Assembly: GCA_946187025.1 (NCBI GenBank)
Contig: CAMHPM010000062.1
Span: 1-7,943, forward strand
Direction of reading: 5' to 3'
From: an uncultured Prevotellaceae bacterium
GTDB lineage: Bacteria > Bacteroidota > Bacteroidia > Bacteroidales > Bacteroidaceae
Length of the DNA stretch: 7,943 nucleotides
The notes under the pieces were generated by a model that did no database searches, was not told where the DNA came from, and saw only the letters and a program-made list of their open reading frames with translations. Within the stretch, counting starts at the first letter, position 1, and each line of letters opens with the position of its first letter. This document shows positions 1 to 5,818 of this stretch, one piece after another. The position numbers and the translations under genes are program-made.

Positions 1-1694
1 GTAACAAAGAAGAAGTGAGATGGATGGCACTTCGTAACGAGAGTGGGGTGGGAGCCTTGTTCGTTGCTCCTGAAACCATGTCGGCATCGGTAGGGCACTG
101 GCGTGCAACAGATGTATATACCAATCGCAACACTCGGAAGAAACACCCTTATGAAGTTTCGTTTATCACACCTACCGTCGTATGCCTTGATGCCTACACG
201 CGTGCTCTTGGTAATGCAAGCTGCGGACCAGACGTGTTGCGACAGTACGAACGCTATTCTGCAACTACCAACTTCGGATTCATCTTTATGCCTCTTGCCG
301 CTGAACTGACCGATGCTCAGCTTGCTGAGAAGGCTCGTGTAGCAAGCAACATTTGTGAGCCGGTAAGCATCAACCACCTTGATAAGGGCAGCATAAGTCT
401 CACTACTTCTACACCAAATGCTACAATACAATATCGTATCGATGGTGGTGAGTGGAAGACTTATACCCGTGCGTTTACATTTACAAAGGGCGGCCTGCTC
501 GAGACCTACAGCACTCGCAGCGATATGATTCCAAGTATCGTGAGCAGCGAGCAAGTGCCTATGTATATTGATAAGTCGGCTTGGAAAATTGTAAGCTACG
601 ACTCGCAGCAAGGTGGTGGCGAAAGGGTGGAGAATGCCATCGACGGCAACGATGCCACATTCTGGCACACACAGTACAACCCTTCTACACCTAAGTGTCC
701 GCATGAAATAGTTGTAGATATGGCAAAGACCTATGTCGTCACGTCGTTTACATACAAGGGACGTTCCGACGGAAGCACCAACGGACGTGTCCGCAACTAC
801 GATGTATATTTCAGCAATTCGCCTGATGTATGGGGTGCACCTGCTGCATCGGGTACGTTTGAGAACAGCGGCGACCCTCAGACTGTCAACATCCCGTCGA
901 AACCTAAGGCACGCTACTTCCGTTTCGTGATACGCAGTGTGGTTGATAACCGCGACTATGCATCGGTGGCCGAACTCAGCATCGCTGCCGAGGAGCAGAC
1001 GGATGCAGTCGAAGCTATGGCTCCGGTCGTAAAGACTGGCACACCTTTATATATTAAGGAAGTACAATCGGGCTTATATCTGCACTATAAGCCCGATGCA
1101 AGTGCCCGTCATGATGGCGACTATTGCCTTGCACCGCTCGATGTGAATGATGCTTCCTTTCGTTTCACATTTACGGCAGTGAGCGGATTCAAAAGTTTTT
1201 TTAAGGTACGATGCCTCACCCGCTACCTCGGTGCAGGCGACGAGGGGTGGCGCATCGTAGAAACTGCATCGACTGCTGATAAGAACGGATGGATACAGGT
1301 TGAGGCTCTGCCTAACGGTAATGCTCGCCTGCATGGTGTATGGAATGACCTTCAATACTTCAACTTCGACAGCCGTACGACCGATTCGTATGTATATGCC
1401 AACAAGGCTGCAGGTGCTGAATTCTTTATCAGCAACAGCACTGCAACCGGTATAGAGCAGCTGTCGGCCTCGACCGCAGCACCACAGATCAGTTATGTGG
1501 ATGGTGTGTTGTATGTTCATACAGCTCAACCTTCGATCGTGAGCCTGCTCACACCTACTGGTGCTGTTGTAGATACACGTCGCTGTCAGTCGGGCATTGC
1601 TTTCACGCCGACTGTTCAGGCAGGTGTTTATATTGTTAGTGTAAGTTGTGAGGGAAGTCAGGGCGCGTTTACTAAGAAGATATATGTGCGTTAA
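1..1694 (+). CDS. GH2 beta-galactosidase, C-terminal part, with discoidin domain and T9SS-like sorting tail (5' truncated)
   Basis: This is the 3' end of a secreted GH2 (LacZ-type) beta-galactosidase. The frame is open to the left edge with codons starting at base 3, so the catalytic barrel lies outside the window. Base 15 is an internal GTG, not the start. Numbering residues from base 15: residues 1-95 match the beta-galactosidase small-chain domain (VRWMALRN at its start, HWRATDVY, then LGNASCGPDVL). Residues 120-186 resemble a chitobiase/hexosaminidase C-terminal domain (ATIQYRIDGGEW). Residues 188-323 are an F5/8-type C (discoidin, CBM32-like) galactose-binding domain (AIDGNDATFWHT, ARYFRFVIRS, AELSI). 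Residues 340-474 look like a beta-trefoil or ricin-like module. Residues 485-559 resemble a T9SS type A sorting domain (GVYIVSVS, ending TKKIYVR). The expected role is removal of terminal beta-galactose from host or plant glycans outside the cell or at its surface. Family assignment is confident; the trefoil call is tentative. Confidence 0.85.
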   Translation, partial: NKEEVRWMALRNESGVGALFVAPETMSASVGHWRATDVYTNRNTRKKHPYEVSFITPTVVCLDAYTRALGNASCGPDVLRQYERYSATTNFGFIFMPLAAELTDAQLAEKARVASNICEPVSINHLDKGSISLTTSTPNATIQYRIDGGEWKTYTRAFTFTKGGLLETYSTRSDMIPSIVSSEQVPMYIDKSAWKIVSYDSQQGGGERVENAIDGNDATFWHTQYNPSTPKCPHEIVVDMAKTYVVTSFTYKGRSDGSTNGRVRNYDVYFSNSPDVWGAPAASGTFENSGDPQTVNIPSKPKARYFRFVIRSVVDNRDYASVAELSIAAEEQTDAVEAMAPVVKTGTPLYIKEVQSGLYLHYKPDASARHDGDYCLAPLDVNDASFRFTFTAVSGFKSFFKVRCLTRYLGAGDEGWRIVETASTADKNGWIQVEALPNGNARLHGVWNDLQYFNFDSRTTDSYVYANKAAGAEFFISNSTATGIEQLSASTAAPQISYVDGVLYVHTAQPSIVSLLTPTGAVVDTRRCQSGIAFTPTVQAGVYIVSVSCEGSQGAFTKKIYVR

Positions 1695-1724
1695 CAGCTT
1701 GTATCTCACGATAGGAAACATAAT

Positions 1725-1764
1725 TAAATAACAACAGAGGAAAGTAAATAACAACAGAGGAAAG
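1725..1764. repeat. exact 20-bp tandem duplication overlapping the terminator arm
   Basis: The 20 bases at 1725-1744 (core ACAACAGAGGAAAG) are repeated without any change at 1745-1764. The second copy supplies most of the left arm of the terminator hairpin at 1753-1784, so the first copy can pair with the same right arm. The duplication lies between the beta-galactosidase stop and the hairpin loop. Confidence 0.9.
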
Positions 1765-1784
1765 CCGTTTGGCTTTCCTCTGTT
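1753..1784. terminator. bidirectional hairpin terminator between beta-galactosidase and tRNA-Asp
   Basis: A perfect 14-bp stem (1753-1766 with 1771-1784) closes a GTTT loop. It lies 58 bp after the plus-strand beta-galactosidase stop and 6 bp past the 3' end of the minus-strand tRNA. The plus-strand read leaves the stem into TT then GTTG, and the minus-strand read leaves into TGTTATTTA, so neither U tract is perfect. The position between two converging units supports termination of both. Confidence 0.8.
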
Positions 1785-1790
1785 TTGTTG

Positions 1791-1864
1791 CGGTGCGTAC
1801 GAGACTCGAACTCGTGACCCCCTGCGTGACAGGCAGATATTCTAACCTACTGAACTAACGCACC
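1791..1864 (-). tRNA. tRNA-Asp (anticodon GTC)
   Basis: The minus strand folds into a full cloverleaf of 74 nt. The acceptor stem is GGTGCGT with ACGCACC (1864-1858 and 1798-1792). The anticodon stem TCTGC/GCAGG contains one T-G pair and holds the loop CTGTCAC, with anticodon GTC at 1830-1828. The T arm is ACGAG-TTCGAGT-CTCGT. The discriminator base at 1791 is G, a known identity element of aspartate tRNAs. No CCA is encoded: the next bases read CAAC on the minus strand. The body closely resembles the E. coli tRNA-Asp sequence as remembered. It has its own promoter about 60 bp upstream and a terminator directly after it. Confidence 0.97.
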
Positions 1865-1926
1865 TCACTATGTTTTGCATCGCGGCTGTTGTCCGTCTTT
1901 TACGGTTCATTTCCGTTTTGCGAGTG

Positions 1927-1957
1927 CAAAGGTACGACTTTATTTTGAACTGACAAA
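1927..1957 (-). promoter_or_regulatory. Bacteroidetes sigma-ABfr-type promoter of tRNA-Asp
   Basis: The minus strand carries TTTG at 1957-1954, exactly 19 nt, then TACCTTTG at 1934-1927. This matches the Bacteroidetes -33/-7 consensus (TTTG, N19-21, TAnnTTTG) at every fixed base. Transcription should begin near 1920, leaving a leader of about 55 nt before the tRNA. Confidence 0.85.
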
Positions 1958-2027
1958 ACTTTTATGAGTTTTTTTTAATATTTTATTGAAAAAAGTTGTG
2001 CCGGCTCTTGTTCGCACCCGTTTCCTA

Positions 2028-3047
2028 TCAGTTTGCGGCCTCAAATTCGCGTAGGAACCGCATGTCGTTTTCGCTGAACATGCGTAGGTCTTTCACCTGA
2101 TATTTCAGGTTGGCGATGCGTTCCACACCCATTCCGAATGCGTAGCCCTTGTATTTTGTAGGGTCGATTCCGTTGAGTTGGAGCACTGCCGGGTCAACCA
2201 TTCCGCATCCCAGGATTTCAACCCATCCTGTGTGTTTGCAGAATGCGCATCCTGTTCCGCCGCATATGTTGCAGCTGATGTCCATCTCGGCCGATGGTTC
2301 GGTGAATGGGAAGTACGACGGACGCAGACGTATCTGTGTCCCTTCGCCAAACATTTCGCGTGCGAAGAGCAGGAGCACTTGCTTGAGGTCGGTGAAGCTC
2401 ACTTCTTTGTCAACGTAGAGTCCTTCTACCTGATGGAAGAAGCAGTGTGCGCGTGCGCTGATGGCTTCGTTGCGATACACGCGTCCCGGACAGATGATTC
2501 GGATTGGCGGTTGGGTCTTTTCCATCACACGGCTCTGAACTGAGCTGGTGTGTGTGCGTAGTATCACGTCGGGACGTGCTTCGATGAAGAATGTGTCTTG
2601 CATGTCGCGTGCCGGATGGTCGTCGGCAAAGTTCATCGATCCGAACACGTGCCAGTCGTCTTCCACCTCGGGGCCTTCGGCCAGCGAGAAGCCGAGGCGT
2701 GAGAAGATATCTACTATCTCGTTCTTCACGATGGTGAGTGGGTGGCGTGTGCCGAGTGGAGTAGGGTAGGCGGTGCGTGTGATGTCGATATCGTCGTCGG
2801 CGCTGTCGGTTTGTGCAAACTCGGCGCGCAGTGCGTTTATCTTGTCGAATGCACGGGTCTTCAGTTCGTTTATCTTTATTCCTACTTCTTTCTTTTGTTC
2901 GGCTGGTACTGAGCGGAAGTCGTTCATCAGTGCTGATATGCTGCCCTTCTTACTCAGGTATTTTATGCGCAGTGCTTCGAGTTCCTCTGCGCTGTGTGCC
3001 TGGAGTGTTTCCACCTCGGCAAGTAGTTGTTGTATCTTTTCTAACAT
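2028..3047 (-). CDS. pheS: phenylalanine--tRNA ligase alpha subunit
   Basis: The catalytic subunit of the cytosolic (alpha-beta)2 enzyme that charges tRNA-Phe with phenylalanine using ATP; pheT is not in the window. The 339 residues are normal for the family. Residues 1-80 are the N-terminal coiled-coil tRNA-binding arm. The class II core follows, with the motif 2 region CPGRVYRNE at 186-194 continuing to FHQVEG, and motif 3 GYAFGMGVER at 301-310. Ala303 fits the alanine that sets phenylalanine specificity in E. coli PheS. A CxxC-x4-CxxC cysteine cluster (C259, C262, C267, C270) lies just before GWVEILGCGMV and could bind zinc. The start at 3047 gives the usual MLEKI beginning; no Shine-Dalgarno is visible, as is common in this phylum. 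The gene begins 33 bp after the broken ATPase gene with no recognisable promoter between them, so they are probably co-transcribed. Confidence 0.97.
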   Translation of the reverse strand: MLEKIQQLLAEVETLQAHSAEELEALRIKYLSKKGSISALMNDFRSVPAEQKKEVGIKINELKTRAFDKINALRAEFAQTDSADDDIDITRTAYPTPLGTRHPLTIVKNEIVDIFSRLGFSLAEGPEVEDDWHVFGSMNFADDHPARDMQDTFFIEARPDVILRTHTSSVQSRVMEKTQPPIRIICPGRVYRNEAISARAHCFFHQVEGLYVDKEVSFTDLKQVLLLFAREMFGEGTQIRLRPSYFPFTEPSAEMDISCNICGGTGCAFCKHTGWVEILGCGMVDPAVLQLNGIDPTKYKGYAFGMGVERIANLKYQVKDLRMFSENDMRFLREFEAAN

Positions 3048-3080
3048 ATTATTTTGTTAACGTCTTTATTTCTTCCTCTT

Positions 3081-4648
3081 TTATTTTATCATATTTCCAA
3101 GTATGCTGCGTGTTATTTCGCGTGTTGCAGTGCGTGTGGCCGAGTTGATGGCGTTTTTCGTCACTTTCTTCGTCACGCTTTCCTTCGACTTGGTTTTCTT
3201 TCCGCTTATTGTGTTGGCCACATGTGTGCCCAGTGCTGCTGTCACGCTGGTTATCACTGCTCCGATTACCTTGCTCCAGATGCTTTTCTTCTTCGACGCT
3301 TTCTTCTCCTCCTTTTCTCTTTCTTTCTCTGCCTGTGCGTCGAGTTTGGCTTGTTCGGCCTCTGCTTGTGCCTGTTCGGCTGCCTGTGCGTCGGATTCGG
3401 TTTGTGCCAGTAGCACTTCGAATGCACTTTCGCGGTCGATTGGGGTGTCGTAGCGTCCGTAGATGGCCGACGAACGTATTATCTGTTCGCGTTGTTGGTC
3501 GGTCACGGCTCCTATCTGGCTCAGTGGGAAGAGTATCTTTGCACGCTCAACCATGGTTGGCATACCTTTCTCGTCGAGGAACGACACGAGTGCCTCGCCT
3601 GTTGCAAGCTCCATGATGGCTTGGTCGGTCTTGAAGGCCGGGTTGGCACGGAAGGTGTCGGCTGCGGCTTTCACATTTTTCTGTTCCTTCGGTGTGAATG
3701 CTCGCAGGGCATGTTGTATGCGGTTGCCGAGTTGTGCAAGGATGGAGTCGGGGATGTCGGTAGGGCTTTGGGTTATGAAATACACTCCCACGCCCTTGCT
3801 TCGGATGAGTCGCACCACTTGCTCTATCTTGTCAACGAGCGAACGTGGCGTGTCGGTGAACAGTGTGTGTGCCTCGTCGAAGAAGAACACGAGTCGTGGC
3901 AGGTCCTGGTCGCCTACCTCGGGCAGTGTTGCATAGAGGTCGGATAGCAGCCAGAGCAGGAACGACGAATAGACCTTGGGGTTGAGCATGAGCTGGTCGG
4001 CAGCCAGTACGCTCATCACGCCATGCCCGTCGACCGTGGTGCGCATGAGGTCTTGTATGTTGAATGCCGGTTCGCCGAAGAATCGCTCGGCTCCCTGGTT
4101 CTCGAGTGCCAGCAGTGCGCGTTGTATGGCTCCCACACTTTGTGCCGACACCATGCCATAGGTCTTGGTCAGTTCCGATGCGTGGTCGGCTATATATCCC
4201 AGCATGGCACGCAGGTCTTTCAGGTCGAGCAGCAGGAGGCCACGGTCGTCGGCCACACGGAACAGGATGTTGAGCACACCCGTCTGTGTCTCGTTGAGGC
4301 ACAGCAGGCGGGCCAGCAGCTCCGGGCCCATGTTGGATATCGTGGTGCGCATAGGGTGACCCTTCTCGCCATATACGTCGTAGAACGTGACGGGACATCC
4401 GTGGAACTGCGGGTTGGTGATTCCGAACTCGGCACAACGCTTATGCCGGAGAGGTCGCCCTTCATGTCGGCCATGAAACAAGGCACACCGGCCTGAGAGA
4501 ATGTCTCGGCCAGAACTTGCAAACTCACTGTCTTGCCCGTACCCGTGGCACCGGCTATAAGTCCGTGACGGTTGGCCATACGGCCGATAAGGTTGATAGG
4601 ACCGTTTGGGCCATGGGCCACATATAGTGTCTTCTCGCTCGTGTACAT
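3081..4648 (-). pseudogene. HerA/YjgR-like (DUF853) ATPase, frameshifted
   Basis: This gene belongs to the DUF853/YjgR family of HerA-FtsK-like ATPases, whose cellular role is poorly known. It is split over two frames. The 5' part starts at 4648 (MYTSEKTLYVAHG) and carries Walker A GATGTGKT at its residues 33-40 and then FMADMKGDLSGI, ending near 4442. The rest continues in another frame from about 4445 (KRCAEFGITNPQF, then DVYGEKGHPMRTTISNMGPELLARLL). It carries Walker B LVFFFDEAH at about 3893-3867 and the family signature QLGNRIQHALRAFTPKEQ. From memory of E. coli YjgR, about 11-12 residues are missing at the join, so a small out-of-frame deletion (length 1 mod 3) is likelier than one miscalled base. 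The C-terminal tail has an Ala/Glu/Gln/Lys-rich coiled-coil-like stretch, then a lysine cluster and a Gly/Ala/Val hydrophobic segment (KVIGAVITSVTAALG). The downstream fragment keeps Walker B but lacks Walker A. Confidence 0.85.
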
Positions 4649-4695
4649 ATATTATCTTTTTTAGCCAAGCATGAGCCTTATGCCATACTTGGGTG

Positions 4696-4725
4696 CAAAG
4701 TTAATAAAAAAATGATAATTGGCAA
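4696..4725 (-). promoter_or_regulatory. probable Bacteroidetes promoter of the ATPase-pheS unit
   Basis: On the minus strand TAACTTTG (4703-4696) is a perfect TAnnTTTG -7 box. TTG lies 19 nt upstream at 4725-4723, a partial -33 box. The predicted start near 4689 leaves a leader of about 40 nt before the ATG at 4648. The -7 box is convincing; the -33 box is weak. Confidence 0.65.
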
Positions 4726-4747
4726 CCTGCAAATGATAATTATTTGC
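4710..4747. promoter_or_regulatory. paired direct repeats and inverted repeat over the -33 box (possible operator)
   Basis: AAATGATAATT occurs at 4710-4720 and again at 4731-4741, starts 21 bp apart, flanking the -33 region of the ATPase promoter. The second copy sits inside an inverted repeat, GCAAAT (4729-4734) with ATTTGC (4742-4747). Two sites two helical turns apart on one DNA face fit a dimeric regulator. No regulator can be named. Confidence 0.4.
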
Positions 4748-4819
4748 GTTCACACATCGCTTTTCGCCACTTCCGTCTGCTTTCGAGTCGGTTGGCATTA
4801 CACTGCGTGTTGCATTTAC

Positions 4820-4951
4820 ACACATAAGATTATTTTCTTTGCGCCTATAAGATTTTTTCTTCACTCCTATAAGAATTTTGCTTTGCTCCTATAAGAATTT
4901 TGCTTTGCTCCTATAAGAATTTTGCTTTGCTCCTATAAGTATTTTGCTGCG
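4820..4951. repeat. 22-bp tandem repeat array, family A (six units)
   Basis: Six units of 22 bp. Units 4864-4885, 4886-4907 and 4908-4929 are identical and begin CTCCTATAAG followed by AATTTTGCTTTG. Unit 4930-4951 differs at three positions and unit 4842-4863 at about five. Unit 4820-4841 is degenerate: its ATAAG is shifted by one base while its final CTTTG stays in register. The array lies between the hsp20 terminator and the ATPase promoter. Apparent open frames across it are AT-rich and have no protein-like content. Confidence 0.9.
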
Positions 4952-4973
4952 ACTGCTGGAGAATTCTTTGATT

Positions 4974-5064
4974 TGTGGTGCAAATTATTAAATTTCTGAC
5001 CACAATTTATTAAATTTCTGCTGTAAATTATTTAATTTGTCGTGCAAATTAAAGAATTACTCAG
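4974..5064. repeat. 22-bp period repeats, family B (AAATT-rich, degenerate)
   Basis: TTATTAAATTTCTG occurs at 4985-4998 and again exactly 22 bp later at 5007-5020. Related units continue at about 5018-5039 (13 of 22 positions shared with the preceding unit) and, weakly, at 5040-5061. Each unit has two AAATT/AATTT blocks, near 4982 and 4990, 5004 and 5012, 5025 and 5034, and 5046 and 5054. The sequence differs from family A but the spacing is the same. The stretch 4952-4973 between the two families keeps AGAATT at the unit position where family A has it. Confidence 0.75.
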
Positions 5065-5101
5065 TACTCTCAGGTAAATTCTTCTATACTCTCAGGTAAA
5101 T
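5065..5101. repeat. 22-bp spaced direct repeat pair, family C
   Basis: TACTCTCAGGTAAAT occurs at 5065-5079 and 5087-5101, an exact 15-bp match with starts 22 bp apart. It directly follows family B and ends about 20 bp before the hsp20 terminator hairpin. Confidence 0.85.
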
Positions 5102-5121
5102 ATCACTGCACATATAATTAC

Positions 5122-5157
5122 AAAAAAACAGGAGTATCGGTGTGATACTCCTGTTTT
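5122..5157 (-). terminator. Rho-independent terminator of hsp20
   Basis: On the minus strand a perfect 14-bp stem (5157-5144 with 5138-5125) encloses a 5-nt loop. The stem's own terminal Ts and three more give TTTTTTT down to 5122. It lies about 30 bp after the hsp20 stop, so hsp20 looks monocistronic and separate from the ATPase gene. Confidence 0.92.
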
Positions 5158-5188
5158 CAGTTCGTTTTTTAGCAGGCCGTTGCTGGCT

Positions 5189-5617
5189 TTATGCCACAGT
5201 GATGGTCTTTGTGGCCTTCGACTCGGCTTTCTTCAGCTTAGGCATCTTTACGGTCAGGATACCGTTCTCAACCTTTGCTTCGATGGCTTGCTTGTCAACA
5301 TCTTCAGGCAGCGTGTAGCATTGTTCGTAGTTGGAGTATGAGAACTCGCGGCGCAGATAGTGATGTTTGTGACCTTCGCTCTCCTTGTGCTCTGTCTTGT
5401 TCTCGATTGCAATGCAGAGGTTGCCATCTTCGTTGATGCTCACCCTGCAGAACTCCTTACGGATGCCTGGCGAAGCAAGCTCCATGGTGTAGGCCGACTC
5501 GTCTTCCTTCACATTGACTGCAGGTGCTGTATTGTTGGCACGAGGCATAAAATCAGTGTTCAGAAAATCATCAAATACTGTTGGAAACCAACTGTTTTTA
5601 AACATTACTGGTAACAT
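5189..5617 (-). CDS. Hsp20/alpha-crystallin family small heat-shock protein
   Basis: A cytoplasmic ATP-independent chaperone that holds unfolding proteins as large oligomers for later refolding by Hsp70/ClpB. It has 142 residues, normal for bacterial sHSPs. Residues 1-30 are the short aromatic N-terminal arm (WFPTVFDDFL). The alpha-crystallin domain runs from about 32 to 128, with PAVNVKEDESAYTMELASPG at its start, then LRREFSYSNYEQCYTLPEDVD and the family hallmark AKVENGILTVKMPK at 114-127. The tail ends TKTITVA, where ITV fits the C-terminal I-x-I/V assembly motif. The start at 5617 is chosen over Met5 because a strong ribosome binding site lies 8 nt before it. It has its own terminator. 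No TAnnTTTG promoter was found in the 200 bp upstream. Confidence 0.95.
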   Translation of the reverse strand: MLPVMFKNSWFPTVFDDFLNTDFMPRANNTAPAVNVKEDESAYTMELASPGIRKEFCRVSINEDGNLCIAIENKTEHKESEGHKHHYLRREFSYSNYEQCYTLPEDVDKQAIEAKVENGILTVKMPKLKKAESKATKTITVA

Positions 5618-5623
5618 AATTAA

Positions 5624-5630
5624 TACCTCC
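5624..5630 (-). promoter_or_regulatory. strong Shine-Dalgarno of hsp20
   Basis: The minus strand reads TAGGAGGTATTAATT before the ATG. GGAGG (5630-5626) is 8 nt from the start codon and the match extends to the full AGGAGGT. The pheS and ATPase starts in this window have nothing similar. It fixes the start at 5617. Confidence 0.85.
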
Positions 5631-5818
5631 TAATTATAGTTTGTTAATATGGTTGTTGAGTGTCGAGGCTTGTCTTGGGGTGGGTTGACCATCAGGTCTT
5701 CTTCTCGTCTCCTTCGACTTCCCTTTTGCTCTTCACCCATATCTATTGCAAACTCGTGTGCCAACCACCAGTGTGGACATTTTGGCCTGCCAATGTGGAC
5801 AAATGGGCAGACAGCGGC
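5631..5818. other. intergenic region upstream of hsp20
   Basis: This stretch should contain the hsp20 promoter. No TAnnTTTG box is visible on the minus strand. TATAAT occurs at 5638-5633 but sits too close to the Shine-Dalgarno to be a convincing -10 box and has no partner at -35. Apart from the repeat pair at 5763-5806 nothing else is recognised, and the plus-strand open frames here have no protein-like features. Confidence 0.5.
5763..5806. repeat. 22-bp spaced imperfect direct repeat pair
   Basis: CCACCAGTGTGGAC (5765-5778) and CTGCCAATGTGGAC (5787-5800) share GTGGAC and flanking bases with starts exactly 22 bp apart. The first copy contains the inverted repeat CCAC/GTGG. The second is flanked by CTGCC (5787-5791) and GGCAG (5806-5810), which can pair. 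The spacing equals that of the large array at 4820-5105, although the sequence differs. Confidence 0.6.

Noticed and set aside
1074..1754. Minus-strand open frame of 226 codons opposite the beta-galactosidase
   Set aside because: It is antisense to a clearly homologous gene, crosses the terminator hairpin, and its translation has no recognisable domain.
1970..2027. Intrinsic terminator for pheS
   Set aside because: The AT-rich stretch has T and A runs that can pair only imperfectly, with no GC-containing stem, so a terminator is not supported.
3048..3080. Separate promoter for pheS in the 33-bp gap
   Set aside because: No TAnnTTTG box is present on the minus strand; an internal promoter further upstream was not found by eye either.
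4430..4460. Programmed ribosomal frameshift in the ATPase gene
   Set aside because: No slippery heptamer is seen at the junction, and about 11-12 family residues seem to be missing, which a frameshift would not explain.
4661..4864. Minus-strand 67-codon open frame upstream of the ATPase gene
   Set aside because: It overlaps the promoter, the operator-like repeats and the start of the 22-bp array, with no protein-like composition.
4820..5105. CRISPR array
   Set aside because: The period is 22 bp with no separate spacers; the repeats abut each other and the unit sequence itself changes along the array. There are no cas genes in the window.
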